Below are positions 24,463-32,933 of a stretch of 64,000 nucleotides of DNA, in pieces. Where the stretch lies: assembly GCA_964641455.1 (NCBI GenBank), contig CAZXLH010000001.1, positions 62,001 to 126,000 on the forward strand, written 5' to 3'. Below the pieces are notes generated by a model. That model worked only from the letters and a program-made list of their open reading frames with translations, had not been told where the DNA came from and did not search any database. The first letter of the stretch is position 1; every line of letters starts with the position of its first letter. Made by a program: the position numbers and the translations under genes. The stretch comes from DTU015 sp964641455. GTDB lineage: Bacteria > Bacillota > Sulfobacillia > Fermentithermobacillales > Fermentithermobacillaceae.

Positions 24463-25503
24463 ATGGATATAGCTTCTGTTCTTAAGAAAGACGCCAAAGA
24501 TGATCCTGCTGACGAAGAAATACGTATGGAACGGGCAGAGGAATTGCATGCTGAGTCGCTGGTTGTTGACGGACATCAGGGAACCCTTTTGGATGTTATT
24601 AAAGGAGCTCGGGATTTCGGAGAGGAATCTCCAATGGGACACTCAGATTTGCCAAGGCTGCAACAGGCCGGAGTAGATTGTGTTGTTTTGAGCGCATTTC
24701 CATATGATCGGCTGCAACCGATACATGGAGTGAGGCAGGCTCTTGAGTACATAGACGCTTTTGATGCACTGGCCCAGGTTCTTCCGGGGGTAAGGCATGT
24801 TTTGAATGTATCGGACATTGAACAAGCCAACAGCGCCGGAGAGGTCGGCATAATGCTCAGTTTTGGCGGCGGCGAGGTTCTTGAGGGAAGCATTGAGTGC
24901 CTTAGAATGTACCATAAGCTTGGCCTTAGAATGCTTACTTTAACTTGGAACGACAGAAACCTCATTGGAGACGGTGCCGGCTTTTCTGCTTCTCGTGGAG
25001 GGCTCACACCTTTCGGGTTTGAAGTGATCGCTGAAGCTGCCAGGTTAGGAATAATTGTAGACGTATCACACCTGTCTGAAGCCGGGTTCTGGGACGTTGT
25101 GGATATGGCTGAAAGCCCCTTTGTTGCCAGCCACTCAAATTGTCACACATTGCTTGCCCATCCCCGGAACTTGACAGACGGACAGTTAAGGGCAATAGGT
25201 GAATTGGGAGGGCTTGTGGGAATTTCCTTCAACCATGAGTATCTGACAGGTTCTGATGAGGTTGCTGATATCTCCCTGGTAGCAGACCACATTATGCATG
25301 CTGTTGAGGTAGCAGGGGAGGAAAGTGTCGGCTTGGGCACTGATTTTGACAGCTTTGGAGAAAAAGGCCCTGAGCCCGTGTCTCATATTGGAAAACTTCC
25401 TCTTCTCACTTATGAACTTCTTAAGCGAGGTTTGTCAGGCAAAGTGATAGAAGGTATCCTGGGCGGAAACTGGTTGAGGATTATGAGGGCGGTAATTGGA
25501 TAA
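24463..25503 (+). CDS. membrane dipeptidase (peptidase M19) family protein with altered metal site
   Basis: A 346-aa TIM-barrel protein of the renal dipeptidase family. Family segments are clear: SLVVDGHQGTLL, LRMLTLTWNDRN, DVSHLSEAGFWDV, SHSNCHTLLAHPRNLTD and VGLGTDFDSFG. The first motif normally reads DGHxD, but the Asp metal ligand is Gly here (DGHQG). The bridging Glu motif (FEGxE in bacterial members) reads FGGGE. The two later histidines and the late Asp are kept. The binuclear zinc site is therefore probably impaired or rebuilt, and true dipeptidase activity is doubtful. About 25 extra N-terminal residues are present. ATG follows GAGGAGGGC. Confidence 0.85.
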   Translation: MDIASVLKKDAKDDPADEEIRMERAEELHAESLVVDGHQGTLLDVIKGARDFGEESPMGHSDLPRLQQAGVDCVVLSAFPYDRLQPIHGVRQALEYIDAFDALAQVLPGVRHVLNVSDIEQANSAGEVGIMLSFGGGEVLEGSIECLRMYHKLGLRMLTLTWNDRNLIGDGAGFSASRGGLTPFGFEVIAEAARLGIIVDVSHLSEAGFWDVVDMAESPFVASHSNCHTLLAHPRNLTDGQLRAIGELGGLVGISFNHEYLTGSDEVADISLVADHIMHAVEVAGEESVGLGTDFDSFGEKGPEPVSHIGKLPLLTYELLKRGLSGKVIEGILGGNWLRIMRAVIG

Positions 25504-25563
25504 TTGAAGCAAAGTTTTTTGTAAACAATATGGATCTTGATTGAGAGGAGTCCATTTATACCA

Positions 25564-27126
25564 GTGAAAGTGCTAATTGCTATGAATGCTTTCAAAGGCA
25601 GCTTATCCAGCCATGAAGCTTGTGATTTGGTTACTGAGGGTTTTCGCCGGGGCTTTCCTGAAGCTCAGGTAGGCCAAATACCCCTGGCAGATGGCGGTGA
25701 CGGCACTATCGATGTATTGGTAGCTGCCCTGGGTGGATACGTGGAAACCGTGGAAGTCACAGGCCCTTACAAACAACCCGTAAATGCCCGGGTTGGATTG
25801 CTTTCTGACGATACGGCGGTTATCGAAAGTGCGGCTTGCTCCGGGCTTGCTTTGGCTCAAGGCGAAAAACCCAATGTATGTGCTGCCACAAGCCAGGGAG
25901 TGGGCGAACTAATGGTTTGGGCAGCCAAACGCGGTGTTAAGCGAATATTGGTTGGGGTTGGCGGTACCGCTATGAACGATGGTGGTATAGGAATGGTACA
26001 GGCAGCGGGCGGAAAGGTGCTTGACGAATCAGGTTGCCAAGTTGATCAAGGCGTTTATGGCTTGAAACAGGTTTTTAGGGTAGAACTCGGGAATATCCTT
26101 TCAGATTTTCGGGATATTGAGATATTGGCAATTTGTGATGTGGCAAATCAATTGACAGGGCCTCAAGGAGCTACCTATGTATATGGGCCTCAAAAAGGAA
26201 TAAACGCTCATCAACTTTCTATGGTTGACAGTTATATGAATAGCTACGGTGCGATCATAGGCCGTGATCTTGGCCGCGATCCCAGGCATGTAGCTATGGC
26301 CGGAGCAGGTGGAGGGTTAGCAGCGGCGCTGTGGGCTTTTTTGGGGGCCAGGCTTGTTGAAGGGGCAAATTTCATATTAGAGCAAACAGGATGCTTAGAT
26401 CAAATCCGTATGGCTGATTTCATTATTACAGGCGAAGGCAGGGTTGATTCACAGACCGAGCAAGGCAAGGTGCCCTATGCAGTTGCCAAAGCAGGGTTTG
26501 AATACGGAGCTACTGTTGCAGTATTAGGCGGCAGTATTGACGATAGCGTTCTTCATGGATACCCAGAGGAGTTTGGCTGTGTTTTTGATAGTACAGTCAG
26601 CCCGTGTTCAATTGAATCAGCCATAGAAAACACCAAATCTACGCTACCTTTTATGTCAGAGCAAATTGCCAGGTTATTACGGGCTGTAGCTTTGAAATAT
26701 CCTGCAGGCCATGAGGTTTCGGCAGGCGGGGTGGTTATTCGTAACCATCATGGCAAGACTCAAGTTCTCATGATAAGAGACAGGTTTGGTTTTTTGGCGT
26801 TGCCTAAAGGCCATGTTGTCCCCAAAGAGCCTTATGAACAGGCTGCACTTAGAGAAGTTAGGGAAGAAACAGGGCTTGAGTGCGAAATAATTGCCAGGGC
26901 AGGTTCACATACTTACCAATTTTTTGACAACGGCTGCGTTCCAAAAGAAAAAACTGTGGTGTACTACGTTATGAAGCAGACAGCAGGCATTATTAAACCT
27001 CAATTGAGCGAAGTAGCCGGAGTGTTATGGGTTGATCAAAATGATCTTGATAGCATTAGGACCTATCCAAATCTTTATGGCATCATCAATCGATCACTAG
27101 GTGTATTTGCAGATTTGATACCATAA
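25564..27126 (+). CDS. glycerate kinase fused to a C-terminal Nudix hydrolase
   Basis: Two enzymes in one 520-aa chain. Residues 1-375 are a GlxK/GarK-type glycerate kinase: the VLIAMNAFKGSLSS start, LADGGDGTIDVL, the GVGGTAMNDGG motif, and ITGEGRVDSQTEQGK. It would phosphorylate D-glycerate to 2- or 3-phosphoglycerate. Residues 385-520 form a Nudix domain with an intact box, G-x5-E-x7-REVREETGL at about 416-438. The junction is a short Lys/Tyr/Pro linker (ALKYPAGHEVSAGGVV). GTG 25564 matches the family N-terminus; GAGGAG sits 13 nt upstream, so TTG 25537 or an ATA at 25558 are alternatives. The Nudix substrate is unknown. Confidence 0.88.
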   Translation: MKVLIAMNAFKGSLSSHEACDLVTEGFRRGFPEAQVGQIPLADGGDGTIDVLVAALGGYVETVEVTGPYKQPVNARVGLLSDDTAVIESAACSGLALAQGEKPNVCAATSQGVGELMVWAAKRGVKRILVGVGGTAMNDGGIGMVQAAGGKVLDESGCQVDQGVYGLKQVFRVELGNILSDFRDIEILAICDVANQLTGPQGATYVYGPQKGINAHQLSMVDSYMNSYGAIIGRDLGRDPRHVAMAGAGGGLAAALWAFLGARLVEGANFILEQTGCLDQIRMADFIITGEGRVDSQTEQGKVPYAVAKAGFEYGATVAVLGGSIDDSVLHGYPEEFGCVFDSTVSPCSIESAIENTKSTLPFMSEQIARLLRAVALKYPAGHEVSAGGVVIRNHHGKTQVLMIRDRFGFLALPKGHVVPKEPYEQAALREVREETGLECEIIARAGSHTYQFFDNGCVPKEKTVVYYVMKQTAGIIKPQLSEVAGVLWVDQNDLDSIRTYPNLYGIINRSLGVFADLIP

Positions 27127-27127
27127 A

Positions 27128-27217
27128 ATATCACCAATGTGATATACTGTATTTGCGAAGGGCCCGGTGACCAAGAGAAACACTTATGTAGGTGTTTCTT
27201 AAGGCCGGGTCTTTATG
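27128..27217 (+). terminator. terminator-like hairpins after the glycerate kinase-Nudix gene
   Basis: A small 7-bp inverted repeat ATATCAC-CAAT-GTGATAT (27128-27145) is followed by a larger hairpin. In this, GCCCGG (27162) pairs with CCGGGT (27205-27210) around an inner GAAACAC/GTGTTTC helix, then TCTTTATGTTTTT. The second is a plausible Rho-independent terminator; the first could be an operator. Confidence 0.6.
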
Positions 27218-27313
27218 TTTTTGGCTCAGATACACCTTGGTTTGTGTTTTGCGTATGTGTGAGCCATATAGACCGGCCCTCTTTATGAACTAAACCATAT
27301 GGAGGGAGTTTGA

Positions 27314-27991
27314 GTGAGGAACCTGAGGCCCTTTGCGTTTATGCTGTCTATATTGGTTGTATGCTTGCTGGCAGCAGTGTTTGTCGTAAAATGTTATTGG
27401 TTTCGGGACCAATATGTATTCGTGACAGTTGAAGAGTCGTCTATCAATGCCCTGGCCGGTTGGCCCCTGGGTTTGTCTGAACTGTCTGAGGTTTTCATTG
27501 ACGCAAATCAATCAACGTTAGTGTTATCGGAAAACAAGAATCTGTTAGGAGTATGTTTAGGGCTTTATTACAGTGCCTCATCACAGGGTATAGAATTTAA
27601 CGAACAACTTGTCTTTTCACGAACCGGCAAGGCAGTTTTGGACCTTCCCGCCCCGGCTACGTTGACTGCTCCTAATGTTCACGGCGAATTAGTTGAACTG
27701 GTTAATAATCAAGCAAGGGTTATTTCCGGGAAACTCAAGGTTAAGAAGACTGTAAAAGACGGCACTGTTTACCTGGAGTACGGAGGAAAACAACTTACAC
27801 TTAAGCCCGGTGAAGTTTGGGCTGAACTTTTGGTGTTGGATCCTGACGGGCCAAAGGCAGTTTCCAGTAATAACTGGAAAGAAGAACTACAGCGGTGTTT
27901 TGAAAACGGATACCCTGCAACCAGGTTAGCTATTGCCAACCGTGGTTTATGGCCAAAGTCAAGGGTTAAGGTGGGTTTTGCTCATGACTAG
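27314..27991 (+). CDS. membrane-anchored protein of unknown function
   Basis: A 225-aa protein with one N-terminal signal-anchor helix (about 8-28, FMLSILVVCLLAAVFVVKCYW) and an external or periplasm-facing beta-rich domain. I do not recognise the domain. Segments such as LTAPNVHGELVELVNNQARV and GTVYLEYGGKQLTLKPGEVWAELLV suggest a beta-sandwich. GTG 27314 follows GGAGGGA. The stop overlaps the start of the next gene, which encodes a large exported protein, so the two probably work together. Alternative functions cannot be excluded. Confidence 0.7.
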   Translation: MRNLRPFAFMLSILVVCLLAAVFVVKCYWFRDQYVFVTVEESSINALAGWPLGLSELSEVFIDANQSTLVLSENKNLLGVCLGLYYSASSQGIEFNEQLVFSRTGKAVLDLPAPATLTAPNVHGELVELVNNQARVISGKLKVKKTVKDGTVYLEYGGKQLTLKPGEVWAELLVLDPDGPKAVSSNNWKEELQRCFENGYPATRLAIANRGLWPKSRVKVGFAHD

Positions 27992-30671
27992 AACCGCTTC
28001 GCCCATTTTTTGCCGCTATCTGTCCCGGGTTAGAATTATATGTGTAATAGTTTGCATATGCATTCTGTCCAATTTAGCCGCTCCATTGGGCGCAGAAGCC
28101 GCCGGTAAGGCTAACCTGCCTCTTTGCCCTTTAGTGCTTATATCAGAGCCTGTGAAAGATGCAAAAGGCAGTATTGAACGTAGTTTATGGGCTAAGTCCG
28201 GGCTGATTAAAGGGCTTGAATCTTCAGGGTACAAATTAGGGCAAAATTTGTTCGTGCACATTCCCGGCAAGCCATACAGTGATCTTATGTCAGGTGCGCA
28301 GGCAGTACGGGAAGTACTCAGCCGGATTGTGGCCGGCACCGGATGTGAAAACCTTGATGTGGCTGCTTACGGTGTATCTGGCCTGGTGCTGAGATTTGGT
28401 TTGGAAATAGGTATTATTCGTGATGGGCTCATAAACAATGCCATTATGCTTAATGCACCCCAAAGAGGTTCGTTCTTGGCAGATTTTTTGCTGCAAATAT
28501 GTAAGGTGGTAGAACATGAGTCTGTTTTTGAACAAGAAACGAGAAAAGCAAGGTTTTCCCCGTTTGGTGAAGTGGGTGGCCCGTTGGATCCTAATGCGAT
28601 TTTAGCTAAGAGCAAAGGAGATTTGCCGGCTTCTATCGGTACAAGCAGTTTTTCGTGGGAAAGCGAGGCCTGGTGGGTGGCAAAGAGGGCCTTGGAAATC
28701 TACGAGCCGCTTTACAGCAAGTATGTGCAAGAAAGGTTTCTGTCAATACCCTATGTTCCCATAGATTCGCCTAAGCAGACTTTTGCAGGGTGGATAAAAG
28801 ACAACCGCCCTCTGATTTGGGAGAATTGCATTGCCCAGGGACATGATTCGCCTTTTGGCCCTATTTCAGATACAGAGCTGAAAAGCCAGCCTCGGAAAGG
28901 ACAAGATTTTTCTATTGCATATTATGAACTTGTTGCCATGGCTGTTGGCAGAAACCAGTACGTAGTGAGAATGGCGTCAAGGGGAAGTTTGGTAAAGAGC
29001 CTGTTTACAGAGCAGTATGTACCTACAAGCCCAAAAGATGCTGCCCTTCATTATGGCCTCAAAGCGCTTGTGCATTATGCAAAAAAGGCTTTGATAACAG
29101 TCAAGGCAGAGGTGCAGAAACTTGTCACTGATGCCATAGCCGGCTCAGTAGGGTACCTGGACGGCCCGGACAGCCGGTTGTTGAGAACTCTTGTAAAAGA
29201 AGACATACTGGTCAATATGGGCACCTCTGCCGGCCAAAGGTTCTACAGGGTGCGTGCCAATAATTACCTAAAATCAATCAATCAAAAATCCGCTTCTGAA
29301 TTCTTGGTTCGAAAGACCCGTTTTGCAAGCCTAACAGGAAGAGTTACAAATTTGCTGAGCATTGCCTGGCCTCAGCTCGGCCCAAACAACCTTTTCTGTG
29401 AAGTTGATTGCGCTGTTTCTCCGCAGGGGCCCCGGGATATAGTTCGGGTATTTTCAGGATTCTTATCTCCTTCTTACCTCGACCTTCTTAAAGATAAGAG
29501 GGTTCAGCAAAGCATTATTTCGTTGCTGTCAGAACCGGGCCCGATGTTTGAATCCACAGTCAAACACAATGAGCGTAAGCCGATAGAGGTGTCAAGTTGG
29601 CATCCTTCCTACGTATCGGTTTTATGGGAAGAGTCGCAAAGCCAGGTATTCAATGTTTCAATCGATGTTCCCTCAGCGCCTGAAGGATGGGGGTACCTGA
29701 TATGGATAGAAGGGCACGACGGAAGCCACTGGTTGCCTGTGCCAGGGTGGAACCGGCTTTTGGCCGGAGCGACCGTTGTAGAAGCGATGCTGAAAAACCC
29801 ATCTTACAGGATAGGGGTACGCTTGGTTAGACAGGGGGCTTTAAACCCGTATACCCCGGGAGGAAAAGTCGAGTCGGTTTTTGAAAAGGAAGTTAAAAGC
29901 AAGGTTTTGGCGGCAGCAGCGAGCTCTTCCGGCATTGACAGTGATGAAGGCTTAAAATGCCCTGATGGCCGGCCGCTTGAAGAAGGAACAGTAAGCAGCC
30001 TCTTAGATCCAACATCAGGGCTACCGAATTCAGGGGGTACATATCAACCGGAAGAGGGTTTGCCGGAGCACCCCGGCGCAGGCAATGAGGATATTCCAAC
30101 AGTCAGGGTAGTGTATAGATCTAAGCACACCACCCTTAGGAAGCCCAGCCAGGTATATCATTCGTATTGGGAAGCAGATTTTGGCGACGGTGATACTGCA
30201 GTTGTTCAAGGGCAGCCGGACTTGGTAATTTCCCATACTTTTGACCCTTATGGGCCATACCAGGTGCGTCTAACCTCGTATGATAACAATGACAACGTGT
30301 TGATTGAAAAAACCTGGAATGTAGTAACACCTGGCCCGGAGCAAGTTGTGCGTGAATTCAAATGCAGGAGCGTAATTCCTCCTGAAGTGGAATTAGAACT
30401 GGCAGGCCCTCAGAAATGGGTTACAGGAAAACATGCACTTTTTGGAGGCAAGGTGGCATGGGCGCTTCCTGAAGGGGCACAGGTAATAGATGTAGACTGT
30501 GATCCCGGTGAGAAATTTCAGGTATTATGGGAGAGGTCCGGAGAATTTACAGTATTTTGGGCGGTTACCTTGACCATTAGTTATGAATTAGACGGCAAAA
30601 CACTTAACGTAAAGAATACGTATGTTACATCAAAGCCTGTCAATGTATTTACGTCCGGAATTACACAGTAG
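27984..30671 (+). CDS. large exported protein with lipase-like and PKD-like domains
   Basis: An 895-aa protein starting at ATG 27984 (behind AAGGTGGG), overlapping the upstream stop by 8 bases. A signal peptide lies at about 15-42 and is cut near AEA-AGK. Residues 45-230 look like an alpha/beta-hydrolase: a LVLISEP strand and a nucleophile elbow-like AYGVSGLVLRFG at about 128-139, one residue shorter than GHSxGG. The middle 300 residues are unassigned. At about 725-780 a PKD-like domain is visible (EADFGDGD ... ISHTFDPYGPYQVRLTSYD), followed by a C-terminal Ig-like beta region. Probably acts outside the membrane on lipid or polymer; the enzyme activity is inference. Confidence 0.65.
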   Translation: MTRTASPIFCRYLSRVRIICVIVCICILSNLAAPLGAEAAGKANLPLCPLVLISEPVKDAKGSIERSLWAKSGLIKGLESSGYKLGQNLFVHIPGKPYSDLMSGAQAVREVLSRIVAGTGCENLDVAAYGVSGLVLRFGLEIGIIRDGLINNAIMLNAPQRGSFLADFLLQICKVVEHESVFEQETRKARFSPFGEVGGPLDPNAILAKSKGDLPASIGTSSFSWESEAWWVAKRALEIYEPLYSKYVQERFLSIPYVPIDSPKQTFAGWIKDNRPLIWENCIAQGHDSPFGPISDTELKSQPRKGQDFSIAYYELVAMAVGRNQYVVRMASRGSLVKSLFTEQYVPTSPKDAALHYGLKALVHYAKKALITVKAEVQKLVTDAIAGSVGYLDGPDSRLLRTLVKEDILVNMGTSAGQRFYRVRANNYLKSINQKSASEFLVRKTRFASLTGRVTNLLSIAWPQLGPNNLFCEVDCAVSPQGPRDIVRVFSGFLSPSYLDLLKDKRVQQSIISLLSEPGPMFESTVKHNERKPIEVSSWHPSYVSVLWEESQSQVFNVSIDVPSAPEGWGYLIWIEGHDGSHWLPVPGWNRLLAGATVVEAMLKNPSYRIGVRLVRQGALNPYTPGGKVESVFEKEVKSKVLAAAASSSGIDSDEGLKCPDGRPLEEGTVSSLLDPTSGLPNSGGTYQPEEGLPEHPGAGNEDIPTVRVVYRSKHTTLRKPSQVYHSYWEADFGDGDTAVVQGQPDLVISHTFDPYGPYQVRLTSYDNNDNVLIEKTWNVVTPGPEQVVREFKCRSVIPPEVELELAGPQKWVTGKHALFGGKVAWALPEGAQVIDVDCDPGEKFQVLWERSGEFTVFWAVTLTISYELDGKTLNVKNTYVTSKPVNVFTSGITQ

Positions 30672-30777
30672 GCAGATTTTAAATAATAATTAGGCATCAG
30701 CAAATGGAACTTGATGGAACTTCTTGCGTCAGTGTATATGGACTATGAGAACAAGTTCAGGTCGGAGGTGGCGGTTA

Positions 30778-31512
30778 GTGATAAAGATTTCTGGCTTAAC
30801 CAAGGATTATCATATGGGTAAAGTCAAAGTTCCTGCCTTGCGAGAGATCGATATTGAAATTCCAAAGGGGCAATTTGTTGCAATTATGGGGCCGTCCGGG
30901 TCGGGAAAATCAACCTTGATGAACATCCTTGGATGCCTTGACCGTCCTACTTCAGGTGAATACTTGCTTGATGGAGATGACGTTAGTCAAAAAACCGATA
31001 ACCAATTAGCCGATATACGGAATAAGTCTATTGGGTTTATTTTTCAGTCGTATAACCTTTTGTCTCGAATCGATGCCATATCTAATGTGGAATTACCTTT
31101 AATATACAGGGGTATGCCGCTACAAGAAAGACGGTCAAACGCTGCCACGGCTTTAGAGTCTGTGGGCCTTTCCAAAAGAGCTCAACATAAGCCGAACGAG
31201 TTATCCGGCGGAGAGCAGCAGAGGGTCGCTGTAGCCAGGGCAATTGTAGGCGAACCCAAAATAATTCTGGCCGATGAGCCTACAGGCAACTTAGATTCCC
31301 GCTCAGGTGAAGAGATCATGGTAATTTTTCAGAAACTCCATGCAAGAGGCATTACAATTGTACTGGTAACCCATGATTTAGATATCGCCAGACATTCGGA
31401 AAGGATAATTTCGCTAAAGGATGGCAAAATCATATATGACGAAATAGTTGATTGCCCATTAAATGCAGAGCAAATCTTAGCAGATATGCCACAACCCGAT
31501 GCATCGGCGTAA
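30778..31512 (+). CDS. ABC transporter ATP-binding protein, MacB/LolD type, without permease
   Basis: A 244-aa nucleotide-binding subunit. Walker A GPSGSGKST is near residues 40-48, followed by the Q-loop FIFQSYNLL, the signature LSGGEQQRVAVARA, and Walker B with D-loop (IILADEPTGNLDS), the wording typical of the MacB/LolD/FtsE-like branch that serves lipoprotein or peptide exporters. GTG 30778 follows GGAGGTGG and restores the normal MIKISGLTKDY beginning. No permease gene lies next to it: the gene is preceded by the exported lipase-like protein and followed by a terminator and a convergent gene. Its partner must be elsewhere. Confidence 0.9.
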   Translation: MIKISGLTKDYHMGKVKVPALREIDIEIPKGQFVAIMGPSGSGKSTLMNILGCLDRPTSGEYLLDGDDVSQKTDNQLADIRNKSIGFIFQSYNLLSRIDAISNVELPLIYRGMPLQERRSNAATALESVGLSKRAQHKPNELSGGEQQRVAVARAIVGEPKIILADEPTGNLDSRSGEEIMVIFQKLHARGITIVLVTHDLDIARHSERIISLKDGKIIYDEIVDCPLNAEQILADMPQPDASA

Positions 31513-31524
31513 CTGATTAAGAGA

Positions 31525-31560
31525 GGGTGTGCCTGGCTTAATCAGGCACACCCCTTCTTA
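31525..31560. terminator. bidirectional terminator after the orphan ABC ATPase
   Basis: A perfect 11-bp stem, GGGTGTGCCTG (31525-31535) with CAGGCACACCC (31543-31553), 7-nt loop, then CTTCTT. It lies between convergent genes and reaches the stop of the minus-strand gene. Confidence 0.8.
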
Positions 31561-31974
31561 CTGGGTTATGGCTTTTTGCGCTATTCGTCTTATTAACAGG
31601 TTTCCTTCCGGGCTGTTGAGAAATAATTCTAACGCTTCTCCCAGTGCAATTTTGAACTCAGGAGAATCCATTATTTCTTTGAGGAGTCCCTGCAGGGTTT
31701 CAGGTGTTTGACTTCGTATGAGATCATTGACCAAGGCTTTCCCCTGCTCAGACGTTAGGATATCTTGAATAATACCTTTGAGCATTGTTTGGTCCAAGAG
31801 CAAATCTTGCTGCCCCGCCATAGGTTTTTTTGCAGTAAACCGGGCCAGAATTCCGGACCAATCAACCAGATACTCTGGAGCAAAACTTAACAAACTCAAC
31901 AAGATTCCAGCAGATATAAATATACCTATGATAACGCCGAGAAAAACATATCTTATTCGTTGCCCTTTTGACAC
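31558..31974 (-). CDS. membrane-anchored protein of unknown function
   Basis: A 138-aa protein with an N-terminal transmembrane helix (about 8-30, YVFLGVIIGIFISAGILLSLLSF). The rest is a soluble helical domain with repeated Leu/Ile heptads (MLKGIIQDILTSEQGKALVNDLI, LQGLLKEIMDSPEFKIALGEALELFL). No family recognised. GTG 31974 is supported by AGGAGG 9 nt upstream. It is divergent from the Lgt-like gene, 97 bases away, so they may share a regulatory region. Confidence 0.65.
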   Translation of the reverse strand: MSKGQRIRYVFLGVIIGIFISAGILLSLLSFAPEYLVDWSGILARFTAKKPMAGQQDLLLDQTMLKGIIQDILTSEQGKALVNDLIRSQTPETLQGLLKEIMDSPEFKIALGEALELFLNSPEGNLLIRRIAQKAITQ

Positions 31975-32071
31975 CCTGCTTGGCCTCCTAATATTTCTGA
32001 TTCATGTTGATAGCATGTATTTACTGGTATGATATTATTCCAAAGTGGTATGATTAACAGAGGTGAATCGT

Positions 32072-32824
32072 ATGCATCCGATTTTGTTTACCTTAGGCGG
32101 GGTTGAGTTTTACTCATACGGCCTGATGGTGGGCATTGGGTATTTGCTCGGTGTGTTCGTAGCGTCGAAAACGGCCAAACGAAAAGGAATAGATCCTGAT
32201 TCTTTGTCTGGGTTGTTTATCCTCCTTCTTGTTGTCGGGGCTGCAGGCGGGCGGCTGCTTCACATTTTCTTAAATACCTGGAATTACAGAGACTGGAAGT
32301 CAGTCCTTGATTTACGAGACGGTGGCTTCTCAATTCATGGTGTTTTGCTTGCGGGTATGATTACTGTTGCCGCGTATTGCCGTTCTCAAAAGACAAACGC
32401 CCTGAAACTGTTTGATGTATTGGTTCCTTCGGTGGCTTTGGGCCAATCGATTGGTAGAATAGGGTGCCTTTTGAGCGGGTGTTGCTATGGGATTCCAACC
32501 AATGGCCGGTGGGGTGTACTCACAAGATACGCACCGGGATTACGGCATCCTTATCAAATTTATGAAAGCGTAGCAAATTTCTTGCTGTTTGCATTGCTTA
32601 TGAAAATGTCTTCAAAAACTTCTGCCGACGGTGATTTGTTCTTAACCTACCTGTCCGGGTATTCCATAATACGGTTCTTTCTTGAGTTCTTCAGAGCTAA
32701 TGATACATTTATCTTGGGTTTAAGTTATGCTCAGTGGCTGTCAGCTGTAGTAATGGTAATTTGCTTAACCGTTTATGCCTGGAAAAGAAGCCAAACCCGT
32801 ACAGAAAGCCGTTATTCTTTGTAG
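32072..32824 (+). CDS. lgt: prolipoprotein diacylglyceryl transferase family protein (Lgt-like)
   Basis: A 250-aa integral membrane protein with about seven helices. The family's SxHG segment is present (FSIHGVLLAG), as is the GR(I)G motif in LGQSIGRIGCLLSGCCYG. In well-studied Lgt the latter continues NxxxGE; here the Asn and Glu positions are Cys, the pattern of a second Lgt-like subfamily found in many bacteria. Transfer of diacylglycerol to lipoprotein cysteines is therefore likely but less certain than for canonical Lgt. ATG 32072 follows AGAGGTGA at 5 nt; an in-frame GTG at 32063 is part of that site. Confidence 0.82.
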   Translation: MHPILFTLGGVEFYSYGLMVGIGYLLGVFVASKTAKRKGIDPDSLSGLFILLLVVGAAGGRLLHIFLNTWNYRDWKSVLDLRDGGFSIHGVLLAGMITVAAYCRSQKTNALKLFDVLVPSVALGQSIGRIGCLLSGCCYGIPTNGRWGVLTRYAPGLRHPYQIYESVANFLLFALLMKMSSKTSADGDLFLTYLSGYSIIRFFLEFFRANDTFILGLSYAQWLSAVVMVICLTVYAWKRSQTRTESRYSL

Positions 32825-32933
32825 TTGAGCGGGAGCCCGGATTTTGCGTTGGTGTTCTCTTGTTAATCGTTTCCCGTTAAAGCCGAAATACTTTATAAGC
32901 GGTTGTGGGAACAGGTGAGCAAGGGGTGGTAGC

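Noticed and set aside
30714..30821. 35-codon frame beginning MELLASVYMDY just before and overlapping the MacB-type ATPase gene
   Set aside because: No ribosome binding site, overlaps the ATPase start in another frame, and has no likeness to a known protein.
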